A DNA stretch of 35,860 bases from Phallusia fumigata (lineage: Eukaryota > Chordata > Ascidiacea > Phlebobranchia > Ascidiidae). Numbering within the stretch: the first letter of the stretch is position 1; each line of letters starts with the position of its first letter. Shown one piece after another: positions 12,451 through 24,588 of this stretch. Position numbers and translations under genes: made by a program. The notes beneath the pieces are model-generated. The model made no database searches and was not told the DNA's origin. It was given only the letters and a program-made list of their open reading frames with translations. Location: assembly GCA_008931825.1 (NCBI GenBank), contig QXVZ01003120.1:1-35860 (forward strand). Reading direction: 5' to 3'.

Positions 12451-13495
12451 TTTCTACGCCTCATGGCAGTTCAGCATCTATGTATATGGAAAATTATGTT
12501 TGCAAGTAAATTAAGAGTGGACAGAAAGTATAAACAAGGCACTGTAATCCCATTTACTATTAATTCATGTCAAAGATGGCAGAACAGGGTTGGTATTTTA
12601 GCTTTTTATATTCTAAAATAACAAAACTTGTCTTCCTTACTGCTAAGAAACCTAATATAAACTGATAGCTACAAATTAACTGTAGCATATCATATTCCAA
12701 ATGACATTTTTAGCAAGATCAAATATTGAAGGATTAATAAAGTGACTTCCTCCCAGTGAAAAACCTACTGTCAATAACTCAGCTATTAACGGTTTTAGGT
12801 CGAAAAAACATCTCAATACAACTCAAAACAGTGCGCAACGGAATAACTTGTCTACAAACAAAACTTTTACAAAACATGTGACAACAACAACTAGTAATGA
12901 GGCGTTAAACAATTAGCAGCCCGCCAACCAATTCCTGCAAGACACACCTAATCAACTGCGTAATTACGGATACAAATTAAGGGGTAACACGTTGTTGCTG
13001 AGAAACGTACATTACGAAACCCAACAAACATTCAACAACGTTCCTACAACATGTTAAACTCAACTGGTAAACTCTTGCTCTAGCAAACAGCGTGAGAATT
13101 ACAACATACTGGTAGGAAACCATGTCCCCCTAACTCGCCAACGCTCACCAGACCGTTGTGTTGAACGAGTGCCGATGGGTTGTTTTACAGCAGGTAAATA
13201 AAAGCGAGAAAGAGGTCACCTGAGCGCTGCGAACGATCTATGATTTTCTCCCTACTCGAAAACAGTTGGGCTCCACACTGTCGTCTAGCGGATTGATTTA
13301 TCAGGTAATTTTGCCGCTAAGTAATCTTAACACCCAAAAGCACTTCCAAGCGGTTATATTTTATTGAATTTGCCTTCATTAGGTGTCGTTAAATTACTCA
13401 GGATTGACGTCTAGCGGAAATATATATTTCTATTTCGACCATCATGGGACGCTAACGTGGCAAACCGCTAAAAGAGCCGAAAGTCTCTGTTATAT
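12451..13495. other. Upstream region of the CNK gene
   Basis: No coding exon was recognised. The part 12800-13340 is richer in CpG than its surroundings and is a candidate for the promoter or a 5'-UTR exon. I could not identify a core promoter element. Confidence 0.25.
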
Positions 13496-13570
13496 TGAGG
13501 CGAGCACTTGGTGGAACGGTCTGAGGCGCTCGACCCATATACGTCCCGGCTTCGAACCCCATGAAGAAAA
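13496..13570 (+). repeat. tRNA-derived SINE head (Leu/Ser-like)
   Basis: Same order as the minus-strand element at 2400-2490: GCGAGCACTTGG, GAACGGTCTGAGGCGCTCG (A-box region of a Leu/Ser-type tRNA), then CTTCGAACCCC as B box. A short related AT-rich piece (TTAGGTACTCTCCTGAATTTAAC) at about 13571 recurs near 13691. Confidence 0.55.
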
Positions 13571-13949
13571 TTAGGTACTCTCCTGAATTTAACATTATTT
13601 ATTTTTAAGCTATCAAGTATCAGACCTAACTACCATGTTGAAAAGTAAATTAGGCACAGGTGCATAAATTCGTTTGACCTGGAATAAAAAATCAGGTACT
13701 TTCCTCAATTTAACATTATTTATTTTTTAGCTATCAAGTGTATAATGTACAAGTTTTGCAACAGTGTAAGAAGCATAACAATAAAAACACATCAGGGAGA
13801 AATTTTACGGCAGTTCTTTAAGTAGCTGAGAATTATTTTTTTAAGAGCAGTGACACCAAATATCATACCTGATAGATAACGAAAATTTTCAGTCAATATT
13901 ATTTACGTTTTAAAATCAATATTACACGAAGGTGGTTTAAATGCGGTGC

Positions 13950-15081
13950 TTAAAACAAAAAACAAAGCAGTAATGCTAAAAATGAAGCAAAAACAACGGC
14001 GCCAAATATCTTTAAACGTTCCACAATTTCATTTTCCACTCTTTTGTTGAAAATTTCAAACTGTTCGTCAATTTCCCCCTTGGACACAGAGGCATTTCGA
14101 TTGATATGTGGAAATGGTTGGTCAGGAATCTCTTTGCCCAAGAACTTACACACGGGTTCCCAACCTTGTTTAACATTGAAGACCAGGAGTTTGTCTTCCT
14201 TGCACACGCTTTTCACATATACCTCGTGGCGACGATAAAATGTTCTAAAAAACGTTTTCAGATTTTAGATTTTAGCTTAAGACACGGGCCTGGAAGTTGG
14301 CTTACTTAAAAACATGATATACTGATGATGACAACAGCGATTGTTGAAACGTTTGCATTTCAATGTATTCACTACATACAAAATCTCTGGCAGTTATGTT
14401 TTTATTAAGTTGTTTTGTTAGTTTCAGAAAAATCTTGATTTACCTTAGAAATACTGATCAAAATTGACAAAAAAATGGGCAACTGGCTAAGACATATAAT
14501 TGTATAGGGTTTAAGACGTGAATACAAGTGAGGTTGTTTTCGGTTATGTACCTCAGAATTTGTTCATTGACTTTTTTAAACCTCGTTGGAAACATGCCAA
14601 GACTGACGGAACTTGACTTGGCAAGGTTGTTCCACATGTTGTACAAGGTGGGCGACAGCAACCAGCAAAACGTCATATGCATGTTTAGGTTTCTCCACAA
14701 CCACTCAGGAGGCTAAAATGTGCAAGTGGGTCTCAAATTATGCACTTGCTGCATAAAATGCACATATATCTTAACCAGTTTATGTGGTCGCTCATTTTTT
14801 CTTGAAAAAAAACATCCTAAACATCGAATACGCTAAACCTGTAATGAAAACACAAATCTTAACGACAACTGCCGCATATTCCCCGAAGTTAATTTTTTGA
14901 AAAAAATTTGGGGCCAAATACTTTCATACTCAATTCGAATTGGTATTGCATCGAAAAAAGTTCTTCGTTTTCAATACGTTTTACCAATGATCGTACGTAC
15001 AAACAATACTGGAAGCGTTGCTGCTTGTGTTTTCATACTTCTTATCCATTGTTCTTCATTGTCTCGCAACATAAGAATCAC
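13950..15081 (-). CDS. Divergent sulfotransferase-like P-loop gene G (exons 2-4)
   Basis: Three exons of the family that forms the array to the right, here inverted. Exon 2 is about 15001-15081 (VILMLRDNEEQWIRS, the R..S 3'-phosphate-binding-like motif), ending before GTACGT. Exon 3 is 14552-14712 (CWLLSPTLYNMWNN). Exon 4 is 13950-14244 (RRHEVYVKSVCKEDKLLVFN, then GWEPVCKFLG and PFPHIN, and a C-terminal hydrophobic helix ending LLLCFLF). Phases agree. Exon 1, which should carry the PKTGT nucleotide-binding motif, was not found between 15082 and the gap at 15914 and probably lies in the gap or beyond. The gene is much more diverged from the array copies than they are from each other, so it is an older paralogue. 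Confidence 0.75.
14318..14360 (+). repeat. Hammerhead-like repeat motif
   Basis: CTGATGATGAC is followed by the small hairpin AACA-GCGAT-TGTT and then GAAACG. These are the hammerhead core pieces with one extra U-like insertion after CTGATGA and a weak G-U closing pair. The downstream text (AATGTATTCAC..CATACA..CTCTGGCAGTTATG) matches the element at 34715-34810, so both belong to one dispersed repeat. Confidence 0.5.
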
Positions 15082-15218
15082 CTTGAAAAAGAATGATCAA
15101 CAGTTTAACGTTTACTAAGCTACAAGCACCAAAAAGCATTTTTCGGAAAACAACTAATAAAACCAATAAAAAAACTTGTCAGACAGATTGAGTAATAGTG
15201 CAATACATTTTTATTCTA

Positions 15219-15262
15219 TGTTTCAATAATCGCTTTTGTCATCTTCAGTGCACAATGACGAG
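15219..15262 (-). repeat. Degenerate hammerhead-like motif
   Basis: On the minus strand: GCACTGAAGATGAC, AAAAGCGATTATT, GAAACAT. The CTGATGA box is mutated to CTGAAGA. It belongs to the family at 14318-14360. Confidence 0.4.
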
Positions 15263-15812
15263 AAGCTTTAAACCGTGAGTTACAGGCAAAAGACGTAGCA
15301 ATATTAAGCGCTCGCCAATGTAGCATCATCTGTTCATAGTTTTTGCTTTATTTCGCTTTATGCTGCTCAATGTTTTCTGTTGGTCATTTGTTACTAAATT
15401 GGCGCCTTCTTTCAGTTAGTATCACAAACAAAACATTTGTCCCTTAAAGTTTCCGACTTGCCACGTGCAATGTTCCTTATTATACCGATCACGTCTCTGT
15501 GTTAACTCTGCGCAATGCAATAAATCTATACCAGTGATTCTTAAACCTTTTTTTCGGTGCGACGCCTTTGGAAAGTCGGTTGGGTTTTCAATGCACCAGC
15601 GATAAAAAATTACAACAGACGCTTATTATTAAAGTTGTGTTTATTTACACGAAAACAAAAGAAATGTGTTATGTTATTATAAAGTGACGCCCTTGAAACA
15701 TTAAAACGATGCACCTGCGGGTCGCGATGTACGGTTTGAGGACCACGAATGTATATTAATGCTGTCAGGACCGATAAACAAAAACCATGATTTTCTGACA
15801 AGAAAAATTTTA

Positions 15813-15853
15813 ATGCAAACGTTTTAATAAACGCTGTTGTCATCATCAGTGCG
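15813..15853 (-). repeat. Degenerate hammerhead-like motif
   Basis: On the minus strand: GCACTGATGATGAC, AACAGCGTTTATT, AAAACG. The GAAA box has become AAAA. Same family as 14318-14360; it ends about 60 bases before the assembly gap. Confidence 0.4.
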
Positions 15854-15913
15854 AAATTATTTCTAAATTTTCCCAAAAATGCTTTTTGGTGCTGTTGAAA
15901 AAGGAAAAAATAA

Positions 15914-16485
15914 NNNNNNNNNNNNNNNNNNNNNNNNNNNNNNNNNNNNNNNNNNNNNNNNNNNNNNNNNNNNNNNNNNNNNNNNNNNNNNNNNNNNNNN
16001 NNNNNNNNNNNNNNNNNNNNNNNNNNNNNNNNNNNNNNNNNNNNNNNNNNNNNNNNNNNNNNNNNNNNNNNNNNNNNNNNNNNNNNNNNNNNNNNNNNNN
16101 NNNNNNNNNNNNNNNNNNNNNNNNNNNNNNNNNNNNNNNNNNNNNNNNNNNNNNNNNNNNNNNNNNNNNNNNNNNNNNNNNNNNNNNNNNNNNNNNNNNN
16201 NNNNNNNNNNNNNNNNNNNNNNNNNNNNNNNNNNNNNNNNNNNNNNNNNNNNNNNNNNNNNNNNNNNNNNNNNNNNNNNNNNNNNNNNNNNNNNNNNNNN
16301 NNNNNNNNNNNNNNNNNNNNNNNNNNNNNNNNNNNNNNNNNNNNNNNNNNNNNNNNNNNNNNNNNNNNNNNNNNNNNNNNNNNNNNNNNNNNNNNNNNNN
16401 NNNNNNNNNNNNNNNNNNNNNNNNNNNNNNNNNNNNNNNNNNNNNNNNNNNNNNNNNNNNNNNNNNNNNNNNNNNNNNNNNNNNN
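15914..16485. other. Assembly gap (572 N)
   Basis: A run of N flanked on the right by a CA microsatellite. Apparent long frames across it are artefacts. It may hide exon 1 of gene G. Confidence 0.99.

Positions 16486-16520
<35 letters not shown>
16486..16520. repeat. CA dinucleotide microsatellite
   Basis: Thirty-five bases of pure CA immediately after the gap; the left end is cut by the gap, and the repeat probably caused it. Confidence 0.95.
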
Positions 16521-16522
<2 letters not shown>

Positions 16523-16544
16523 GCATGCCCGTCTTGCTTACACG

Positions 16545-16596
16545 TATGCGCCGAAAAGGAGGCGATAACATATGCGCCGAAAAGGAGGCGATAACA
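16545..16596. repeat. 26-bp perfect tandem duplication
   Basis: Two exact copies of a 26-base unit containing TATGCGCCGAAAAGG start at 16545 and 16571. Confidence 0.9.
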
Positions 16597-18155
16597 TTCT
16601 GGCGTTTGTCAGGCTTCTAAAATACGCTGAGGTCCAGTTTTAGCTACAAAAGCATTGCCGTGGCCAAGAGAATGGCTGAAAAACCGACTCTAAGTTGTTA
16701 TTAGGCTTCAACCAGGAATGGCAGTGTGGTGTGGTACGTATTGAGTGGTGCGTACCACGTACCTCGTTGCAAAAGGCGTACCATACCTTTGAACGATTTT
16801 CGCTGCGTGCCAACGTGTCCTACCGTCCTTGGCCTCTGACAGACCTGGCGTAGCGTTTCGTTGGCGATGAATACGCCGCGATCTTTGGTCAATGTGAAGG
16901 CTAAAGGGCAAATGCCAGAATAAAATAGGTCGCTAACCTTTTTACTTTTGCCATCTGAAGTGAGATTATTAATTGATACATCGTCAATGAGATTTTTATG
17001 TACAAAGGTTAATAGGCCTAAACAAGTTATTGCAACAAGCGTATCGCCGTAATGCGAACATAAAGTTGAGCATTGTTACATAAAATGGATCTAATATGAT
17101 ATAAATTGGCGTAATATTGGATATACCAACCCCGATTTAAAGCTGCACAACCTGTCGAAATGTGTGTCTGCACAATTTTTCCCTGACTAAACGCCCTTTA
17201 AAAGTCGTAACAAGCCCTCACTCTTCTTTATTTAAAGGTAAATAAAAAGCTTCATAGGTTTGGTGACATTCTTTTGAATCGGTTCTAAGATTCTCACAGG
17301 GAAGAAAAAACATTTTGGCGACAGCGTTACGGTTGAATGCGCAGGCTGTATTTACCGCTTGAGCAATTACCCTGACTAATGTGCAGCCAACCATGACCGA
17401 AGGGGAATCGGTTTTCCCAACAGACACAAACAACCGTTCTTTCAAAATAAAGTAAACACATTTGGTGCAAGCAATAGCGTCGTTTGACTTGTTTTCTAAA
17501 AAGCCATACACTTGAAAGACTCCCGAATAATATTTTTGTCCAGCTCGTCGCTAAATATACTGACTGGCCTGGGTAGTACATTACCAGATGTTTGCAAATA
17601 TTGATTTACTAATAATAGTTCAGTAGCCTTGCTCTAGGTAGTACATCAATAGTAAAGTCTAGCGCAGGCTAGGCTCCAAGTATTTCCAGCTGCTGAATAA
17701 CACTATGTGGTTTTGTATAAAGCTCCGATCCAGTTGCTTATTATGTAGAACATAGACTGGAATTCTAGGCTACTGGCAACGACTTAGCTGTCTGGAGGGG
17801 ATTGCTGTAATAACCTGAAGTGAAATGGGATCGCCCCAAGCTATTGTTGTGGCGTTGCTGGTAAAAAAAAATATGTGCACCGCGCTGGCAAACGTTTAAC
17901 GGAATTTATTTTTTAATGCTAAACCGAAATGCCTTTTTGTTTCGGCTGAGTGAAAAGTGAAGCAGAATTTGGCATTATGGTCTGAGTTAATGTGGATCTG
18001 CAAGAAAGGAATTGTTCAATGAACATTGCATTAGTTTGGATTGGCTTAAAAAAATCATACTATCTATTTCTGCGTTTTTAGTTGTTACAAATGCAAAAAA
18101 AGCATGCAGTGATTATTGCCATTCCAACCTTCCACTTTAAGAAGTAAAGTTAAAA
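16597..18155. other. Region left of the array, no gene recognised
   Basis: Frames at 16701-16911 and 17218-17581 on the minus strand match no family I know, and none contains the PKTGT motif expected for the missing exon of gene G. The bases directly before copy A (about 18060-18155) differ from the leaders of copies B/D and C/E/F, so copy A has its own upstream region. Confidence 0.3.
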
Positions 18156-20047
18156 ATGAAAGTGATATGTGCTGGTCTGCCGAAAACCGGAACGAAGACG
18201 ATGGCATCAGCTTTACGCATTCTTGGCTATTCTGTGTACGACGCTCCAGAGGAATTGCTGAAGCAACGTGAGACTTGGATTGAAATATTCGATGGGAAAC
18301 ACGACAAGAAGATATTCAGGAAAATGTACAAGGACATCGACGCTGTTACCGATCTTCCTTCGGTTGCTGTGTGGGACCAAATTCTAGAAGCGTTTCCCAA
18401 CTCAAAGGTAAATACAATGTTTTTGTTACGATTTTTTTCCACTCATACAAAGTCACCAGCATAAAACAATGTTAAGAAATCTACTTTTAAATCCAGGTGA
18501 TTCTTATGAAACGAGATTCGGAAGATCAATGGTACAAAAGTTTTTACGCAACATTCTCGAGAAGTCCATTACATGCAAGTCGAAACATTTTTGTTGTTGC
18601 TCGACTATTGGTTTGATCATCCTTAATTGGTTGGACGGAATTTTGGCAGATGGCATAGAAGACAAATAGACATGATTATAATACAATAGTGTCATGCTGC
18701 TTATAATACTAGACTAGGCACTTGTATACAGTTTAAAGTATCATTTCTCCTTGTGATTGTAATTGTCGTTCCACCCTGATATCGTTTCGCCATTAGGCTC
18801 CCTCTCGGTTTTAAAGATTAAACGTTACTTTTACGTTCCTGGTTTACTAAAAGGGAAATTTGGTTATATTTCTACATTTTGCGTTCCAGCTCTCATCCCT
18901 TCAAACAGGAGGCATAAAAAAATAAATCAAACTAAAAAATATTATATTAGCTGTCACGCAAAGCGTATGTCATGGAGTATAGACCGATTATAGCCTTTTT
19001 TGTGTTCAAGGGGATTAAAACCGACGACCACTCGAATATACATGTAAAAATGTGAAAACTTTGACAGACTTTCGGAAGCCCTAATGTCCAAATCCTCATG
19101 GCTATTTGTTGGTTGATGTCGCCAGTCTTGTACAGAAGTTGGGTAATGTTGGGGAAATGTAGAAGAGCTTGCTTCGGCTACTTCGCAAACACTTTCCATA
19201 TAAATGAGATGCTTACAAGGTTTGTGATTGAAATATGTTGGAACTAAATTAAATGTGCACCTGTTTACTTTTTGTGAATCCCTTTTCTGGAAAGGGTACA
19301 TATTGTTTTCACTCCATGCACATTTTGCATGGAATTCTTGGTGCTTTTGAATGAAACTTTTGGCAGATATGGTCACGGAGTTGTGCCATTTGTTTCGTTA
19401 AATCCTATAGCCCAAGTGGTTACTCCGTTATGCCGAAAAGAGTAAACGTTTTTTAGGTTACTGATCCTTAAAGGTCACAGTTGTTTCCTGCTATCCCCTC
19501 AAGTGGTCAGAATTTCATACAACGTTTTTAACGTTTGGTGCACGCCATTGTTGTGCATTCATTGCGCTGTTTACCCCTATAAACCCAGCAGTTACCCTGC
19601 TAGTCCTTTAAATGTTCAAGTTATTAAACAACATCTGAATTGGCCAAAAAATATTTGGATTGAAAAACTGGTGGACAGTTTTTGGATTTCATAGCAACTA
19701 CCATATTTTTGTACGCAACCTATCATAGCATGGTGTTGAATTTTCGCAGGTCTACCTACAGAAAACACGAAGCATACGTTCGTAGTGTTTGTCGCCAAGA
19801 CCAGTTGCTTGTGTACAATGTAAATGAGGGATGGAAACCCTTGTGCGAATTCCTCGACAAGCTTTCGCCGAAAGAGGATTTTCCTCATCTGAATAAAGAT
19901 TCTGAAATTATCGACAGCACTCTGGGTCTTGAAACAATGGAGGAGTATTTTCAGGAAATCAGAGATGAAATAATACAAAGGGCAAAAACGTTCGGTTTTT
20001 GTTTCTTAGGATTGATATTCTGGATCTTGTGGATATTAATGACGTAA
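18156..20047 (+). CDS. Sulfotransferase-like P-loop protein, array copy A
   Basis: Exons 18156-18407, 18497-18574, 19068-19219 and 19750-20047 join in phase to 259 residues. The fold is that of P-loop sulfotransferase-like proteins (Sulfotransfer_4 type, often mis-named NAD-dependent epimerase). AGLPKTGTKT at residues 6-15 is the 5'-phosphosulfate/P-loop-like motif, and R90 with S99 in KRDSEDQWYKSF matches the 3'-phosphate motif. The conserved YNVNEGWKPLCEFL and FPHLNKD motifs lie in exon 4. The last residues, about 241-257, form a Trp-rich hydrophobic helix suggesting a tail anchor. The exon 2 donor is GC (18575-18576, GCAAGT). All four exons are open. Enzymatic activity and substrate are not shown by sequence; many family members are untested. 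Confidence 0.85.
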
Positions 20048-20099
20048 AAGTCGTTTTAAATCATACACAGCCACAATATCAAGTATCTACTTCTAATAG

Positions 20100-20245
20100 C
20101 AGCAAGGAGATGTTTAATAGCTCCCCATTTCCCCAACACAAATGCCTACAACAATCATGATACTGAAATAGGTACGAAAACTGGTTGGTGATTTCCAAGT
20201 GGTGTGCCGACATGTAAAAGATTAAGAACCACTGCTTTAAAGTAC
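20100..20245 (+). repeat. hAT-like element remnant (right end)
   Basis: The segment ends GATTAAGAACCACTGC, the inverse of a CAGTGGTTCTTAA-type hAT terminus. The same piece lies after copy C at about 26575-26720, so it was duplicated with the gene. Confidence 0.45.
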
Positions 20246-21231
20246 TTTTCGTTTTTCGTACTTCGTCTTGCGTTTCTGTATAGCCTTAATTTTTTGTTTT
20301 TGATATAACCCAAAAAAACCCGAAACCTCTCAGCTATTACACAATGTTACAAGTATCACGCATGCTTAACCAAATCAGTTCCATGAAGTAGCAAAAATGC
20401 GATTTGCTTTCACTGAATTGGTTGTTCATAATAATCAACTTTTAGTGTTAAGATTCCGGTTTATGTGACTTGATTCCACAAATGTGTGTTACAATAATTC
20501 GGGTTGGGTATTAAAGAAAAAGGCCACCAACCTTCGAAAACATATAAAATCAAATAAAAAAGTCCGTTGTCGGAACTACAATAGGTTCGGGAGACTGCTT
20601 TATAGCATACCATGGTTGATAACATTGAACGAGTTAATGATTATACAGCTCAGAGAGACGGCGGGTTGGTTTGCAGTAATTTGCAGCATGGAAAGTCTCC
20701 TACAGTTAGTATATTGCTAACCCGTCATAAATATTATTATACCGTTGCACAATATTCTTGGGTGAACAGTTCCTTGATAATTATTTGAAGCAGGCGATTA
20801 AAACGATGGTAGCAAATATCACACTGATTTCGGTGTGTTGCCTGTTCTGCACGTCGGAAGTGGGTTTCTGAACTAGCTTCGCGCAGCCAACCGAGAGAAC
20901 CTTTTATTCATAGTCTAGGCAGTTGCAGATCTCTCTGAAAATAAACGCGAAAGATGGATTAAAAAGTTTAAGTTGCCTTGCAACCGCTCTGTGAATAAAG
21001 TTTGTTGAAAAAGCCAAGTGAAGCATGTAAAGTCTTGTATGTAAACACAGTTGCGGTGTTTCAACATTTACAACGGAAATAAACTTGTACCAGCAGCGTG
21101 TAAGAAGAAGCCAACCAAATTAGGAAAGAAGTGGGGTTTGGTATATGTATTGGAGTCTCGAAGCTTGTCAACATTAGGTAGAACGTGTAGTTGATATTTG
21201 TCGGATCAGATAACTTAACGATAACTTCAAA
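20246..21231. other. Intergenic and upstream region of copy B
   Basis: No coding exon. From about 20400 to the start codon it is closely similar to 26870-27721 before copy D, so both genes share one promoter type, with a leader ending AACTTCAAA before the ATG. Confidence 0.6.
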
Positions 21232-23276
21232 ATGAAAGTAATATGTGCTGGTCTGCCGAAAACCGGAACAAAGACGATAGCATCAGCTTTACGCATTCTC
21301 GGCTATTCTGTGTACGACGCTCCAGAGGAATTACTGAAGCAACGCGAGACTTGGGTTGAAATATTCGATGGGAAACACGACAAGAATATATTCAAGAAAA
21401 TGTACAAGGACATCGACGCTGTAACCGATCTTCCTTCGGTTGCTGTGTGGGACCAAATTCTAGAAGCGTTTCCCAACTCAAAGGTAAATATCATCACCAA
21501 AAAGGTTATGTCACATTTCTGTCACTAATTCAAAGCAATGATAAGAAATCTACTTTTCAATCCAGGTGATTCTGATGAAGCGGGATTCGGAAGATCAGTG
21601 GTACAAAAGCTTTTACGACACTTTCTCAATACATCCCAGAAGGGTAAGGCCAGAGTTTGTCTGTTGCTGGTTTGTTTGCTTTTGTTTTATCATTGATGGA
21701 CGGAACGCGTTAAACCCGCATTTGTCTGGTCAACGAGTCGAATCATTTTTTCATACATAAGTGTTTGCCATTTAACGTCATGCTTTTGAACAAGTTGATT
21801 GAAAATACCACAGCAGTGTCTGCGGTTCATAAACCGGCGAGTCTGCGCAGCTCAGTTGGTAAGCGCCTGCCCTGGATAGGCTGCTTGTCGTGGATTCGAA
21901 TCCCACTCCTAACTAGATTTTTCTAGCCCATGCATTGCTGAATAGAAATGCCTGACATTTAGTGTTACACCTTTGTTGGTCTGGCGTACTGTGATTTGTG
22001 AAAACAGGGGTTCCTAACCGGGGGTACCCCAACCCCAGGCGGTACAAGACCTGTTACTTGGGGGTACGAGCATTATTGGGGCCAAATAGATAGGTACTGC
22101 ATCACCACTATGACATCTTAAAAAGCATTGTTTGTTATTCAAACATAAGAACAATAATTATTTCCGGAAAATGCGAAAGCGGGTAGGACAACTGGTTGGT
22201 GATTTCAAAGAAGAATCTCTGGTTTAAACAAATTGTTTAATGTTTTAAACAAATGCAAGCTTTGAGGCAAAACTTTACAAAAAAACATGAAATGGTGTTG
22301 TACTGAAAAGGAGTTGATTGTGTTCAAATGGATTTAACAGACCTTCGGATGTCCCAATCTTTTCGTCTTCCTGGCCACTCGGCGACTGATGTCGTTTGGG
22401 GCATATACAACTTGGTTGCTACTATTGAAAAGCAGAATAGCTTGTTTTGGTCACCCTGCTACTTGTTACAGCACAAACGAGATGCTAGCAAGGTTGGTAA
22501 CGTTGATCAAAGTTTAACTGATTGAAAAAATATATTTTAAGTCTACATGCCACAAATCTTCTAACGATTTTGTTGCGTAAAATTGTAAAAATATTGCAGC
22601 ACAACTTAAGGGTAAACGAATGCAATCCTTCTGCGCTTACAAAACATCTGGACAAATGATCTGAGGCAGTAATTCTCAACCTTTGTGATTTCATGGACCT
22701 CTTTAATCGATATACAAAGCTAAAATCCTCCACCCGAAATTTAATTCTTAAATAGTATATTTATTGAACAACATTAAGCAGAGAAACTCAGCTATTAATG
22801 TGTTATTGCCGTAAACTTGCAATTACATTTCAAACAAATTCCCCCCTTGTGGGGAATTCCCTCCCGGTTAAGAACCCAATTACAATCTCTCTGTGCAAAT
22901 TTTGTGAACGGTTTTGGACTTAGCATTGACTGCTATTTGTGTGCCTATCATACAGAAATTCGTGTTGAATTTTCGCAGGTCTGCCTACAGGAAACACGAA
23001 GCTTACGTTCGTAGTGTTTGTCGCCAAGATCAGTTGCTTGTGTACAATGTGAATGAAGGATGGAAACCCTTGTGCGAATTCCTCGACAAGCCTTTGCCGA
23101 AAGAGGATTTTCCTCATCTAAACAAAGACGCCGAAATTATCCACAGTACATTGGGTCTCGAAGCGCTCGATCAGTTTACCCAGGAAATAAAAGGCGAAAT
23201 AATACAAATGGCAAAAACGATTGGCTTTTGTTTCTTATTACTTGTGTTCTGGATCTTGTGGATGTTGTTGATGTAA
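21232..23276 (+). CDS. Sulfotransferase-like P-loop protein, array copy B
   Basis: Exons 21232-21483, 21566-21643, 22341-22492 and 22979-23276, all in phase, about 259 residues. Exon 1 differs from copy A at four residues (M16I, I42V, K52N and R55K), so the PKTGT motif is intact. The exon 2 donor is a normal GT (GTAAGG at 21644). Exon 3 (TFGCPNLFVFLATRR..) is only about 47% identical to that of copy A. Exon 4 has the B/D-type end (LEALDQFTQEIKGE) and a C-terminal hydrophobic segment ending ILWMLLM. Intron 2 carries a tRNA-like element and a hAT-like element, intron 3 another hAT-like one. Likely functional. Confidence 0.85.
21841..21914 (+). repeat. tRNA-derived element in copy B intron 2
   Basis: A box CAGCTCAGTTGG and B box GGATTCGAATCC are well kept, and an anticodon-arm-like GCC-CTGGATA-GGC (GGA in the anticodon place) is present. 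The acceptor stem does not pair. It is a pseudo-tRNA or SINE head, shared with copy D at 28332-28405. Confidence 0.6.
22005..22221. repeat. hAT-like MITE in copy B intron 2
   Basis: Starts CAGGGGTTCCTAACC and ends AAGAATCTCTG, an imperfect terminal inverted repeat pair; GGGGTACCCC-type palindromes lie next to the left end. About 20 bases near the right end are missing compared with the copy at 28493-28735. Target-site duplication is not clear. Confidence 0.5.
22667..22877. repeat. Second hAT-like element, intron 3 of copy B
   Basis: Begins CAGTAATTCTCAACC and ends near GGTTAAGAACCC, which are roughly inverse. It is also present in copy D at about 29137-29293. Confidence 0.4.
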
Positions 23277-24588
23277 AACAAAATTTTGTGTTAACCTGTC
23301 TACAGCCACCATTTGTGAAAAGAATCTAATAACAACAATGAAAATGTCTGGTACCCATGTTTCCCCGCCAGGCTTGCTGTAAACTTTTGCTCTCTACCTT
23401 CGCAATCTTTTATTTGATACTATACATAATAAATTTATGCTTTAATGTTATGATTCTTTTTGCAATTAAACTGCACAAACCGTCGAATTATAAACCAAAA
23501 ATAACCCCAAACCCTCTTAGCTATTTCAGCATGTTATAAGTATCACACAACACGCACGATTATAACCGAATCGGTTCCATGAAGCTGCAAAAAATTTTCT
23601 TTGACCGAAAAAAAAAAACGCTTCGCCAGACAAATATGACGTATCGCTGTGTCTCATTACGATTCAAGCTGTACTGACGTTGGTTAGACCGGAGGGTGTT
23701 GTTGATATGACCTGAAGAAAAATAAAATAGCCCGAAGCTATTGTGCTGCTAAGGGCACAGAGCTGAGAAAACGCCTTGGTGAAATAAATCTATGTAACAT
23801 TAGTATGAAAGAAGGTCACCAACTTACGACAATATAGAAATCAATTAAAGAAATCACCACCAGAATTACAACAGGAGAGACTGCTTCAAAATTTACTACA
23901 GTTGACATTGTACGAGTTAAAGATTACACAGCTGAGAGAAAGCAGGTTTGTTTGCCACCATTCACCGCATAGAAGATTTCTGGTGGTACGTGGAAAAGTG
24001 CTTGGTTGAATACTTACTTTATACTGCAGGTTAATGTTTAATGTTTAAAACCCGCCATACAATATTATAAAACGTTGCACACAGCAAAGTATTCTTCTGT
24101 AAACATTTACCCACTGGTGGTAGAACATGTCGCACTGTTTCAGCAGTCCGTGGTTCTGCACAGTTTGCATAGAGAAAGTAGGTTTTTGAACCAGCTTCGA
24201 GCAGTCAACCGAGAGAATATTTTGTTAACTATTTTAGACAGGCGCACACCTCTGTGTAAATAACCAACTTGCCATTCATGAGCAGTTGTGCATGCAAACA
24301 CATTAGCGGTGTTTCAAAATTGACAAGGAAAAATAAACTGGTACCAACGTGTAAGTAGAATGTTTGATATTGGTTGGCTTTGGGCTGTGTCTTGGAGGGC
24401 TGTGTATTGCTAAAACTTGTAGTTTGTATTTTTGCGTATATTTTATGCTTATAGATGATAAAAATGTTTAAAAAAGTATGCTATGAATATAAGTTTTGAT
24501 CAGATTTTTGTTGCACATTCGCATAAAAAAACCTATTATAATGCAATAGTATTGGACATATCATTCTGCAATAAAAGAGAACCCCAGA
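23277..24588. other. Intergenic region between copies B and C
   Basis: No exon recognised. The part 23640-24588 is the C/E/F-type upstream region, repeated before copies E and F, with a leader ending AGAGAACCCC close to the start codon. Confidence 0.55.

Noticed and set aside
15610-16620. Long open frames on both strands across the N run
   Set aside because: They consist of N and a CA repeat; there is no coding evidence.
17218-17581. P-loop-like VGKTDS on the minus strand as the missing exon 1 of gene G
   Set aside because: The surrounding residues do not match the family (no GLPKTGT, no A-L-R-I-L-G-Y), and there is no suitable donor.
22341-22492. The recurring 150-base block in intron 2 as a dispersed repeat
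   Set aside because: Reading it in the correct frame showed it is exon 3, with matching phases and splice sites in all copies.
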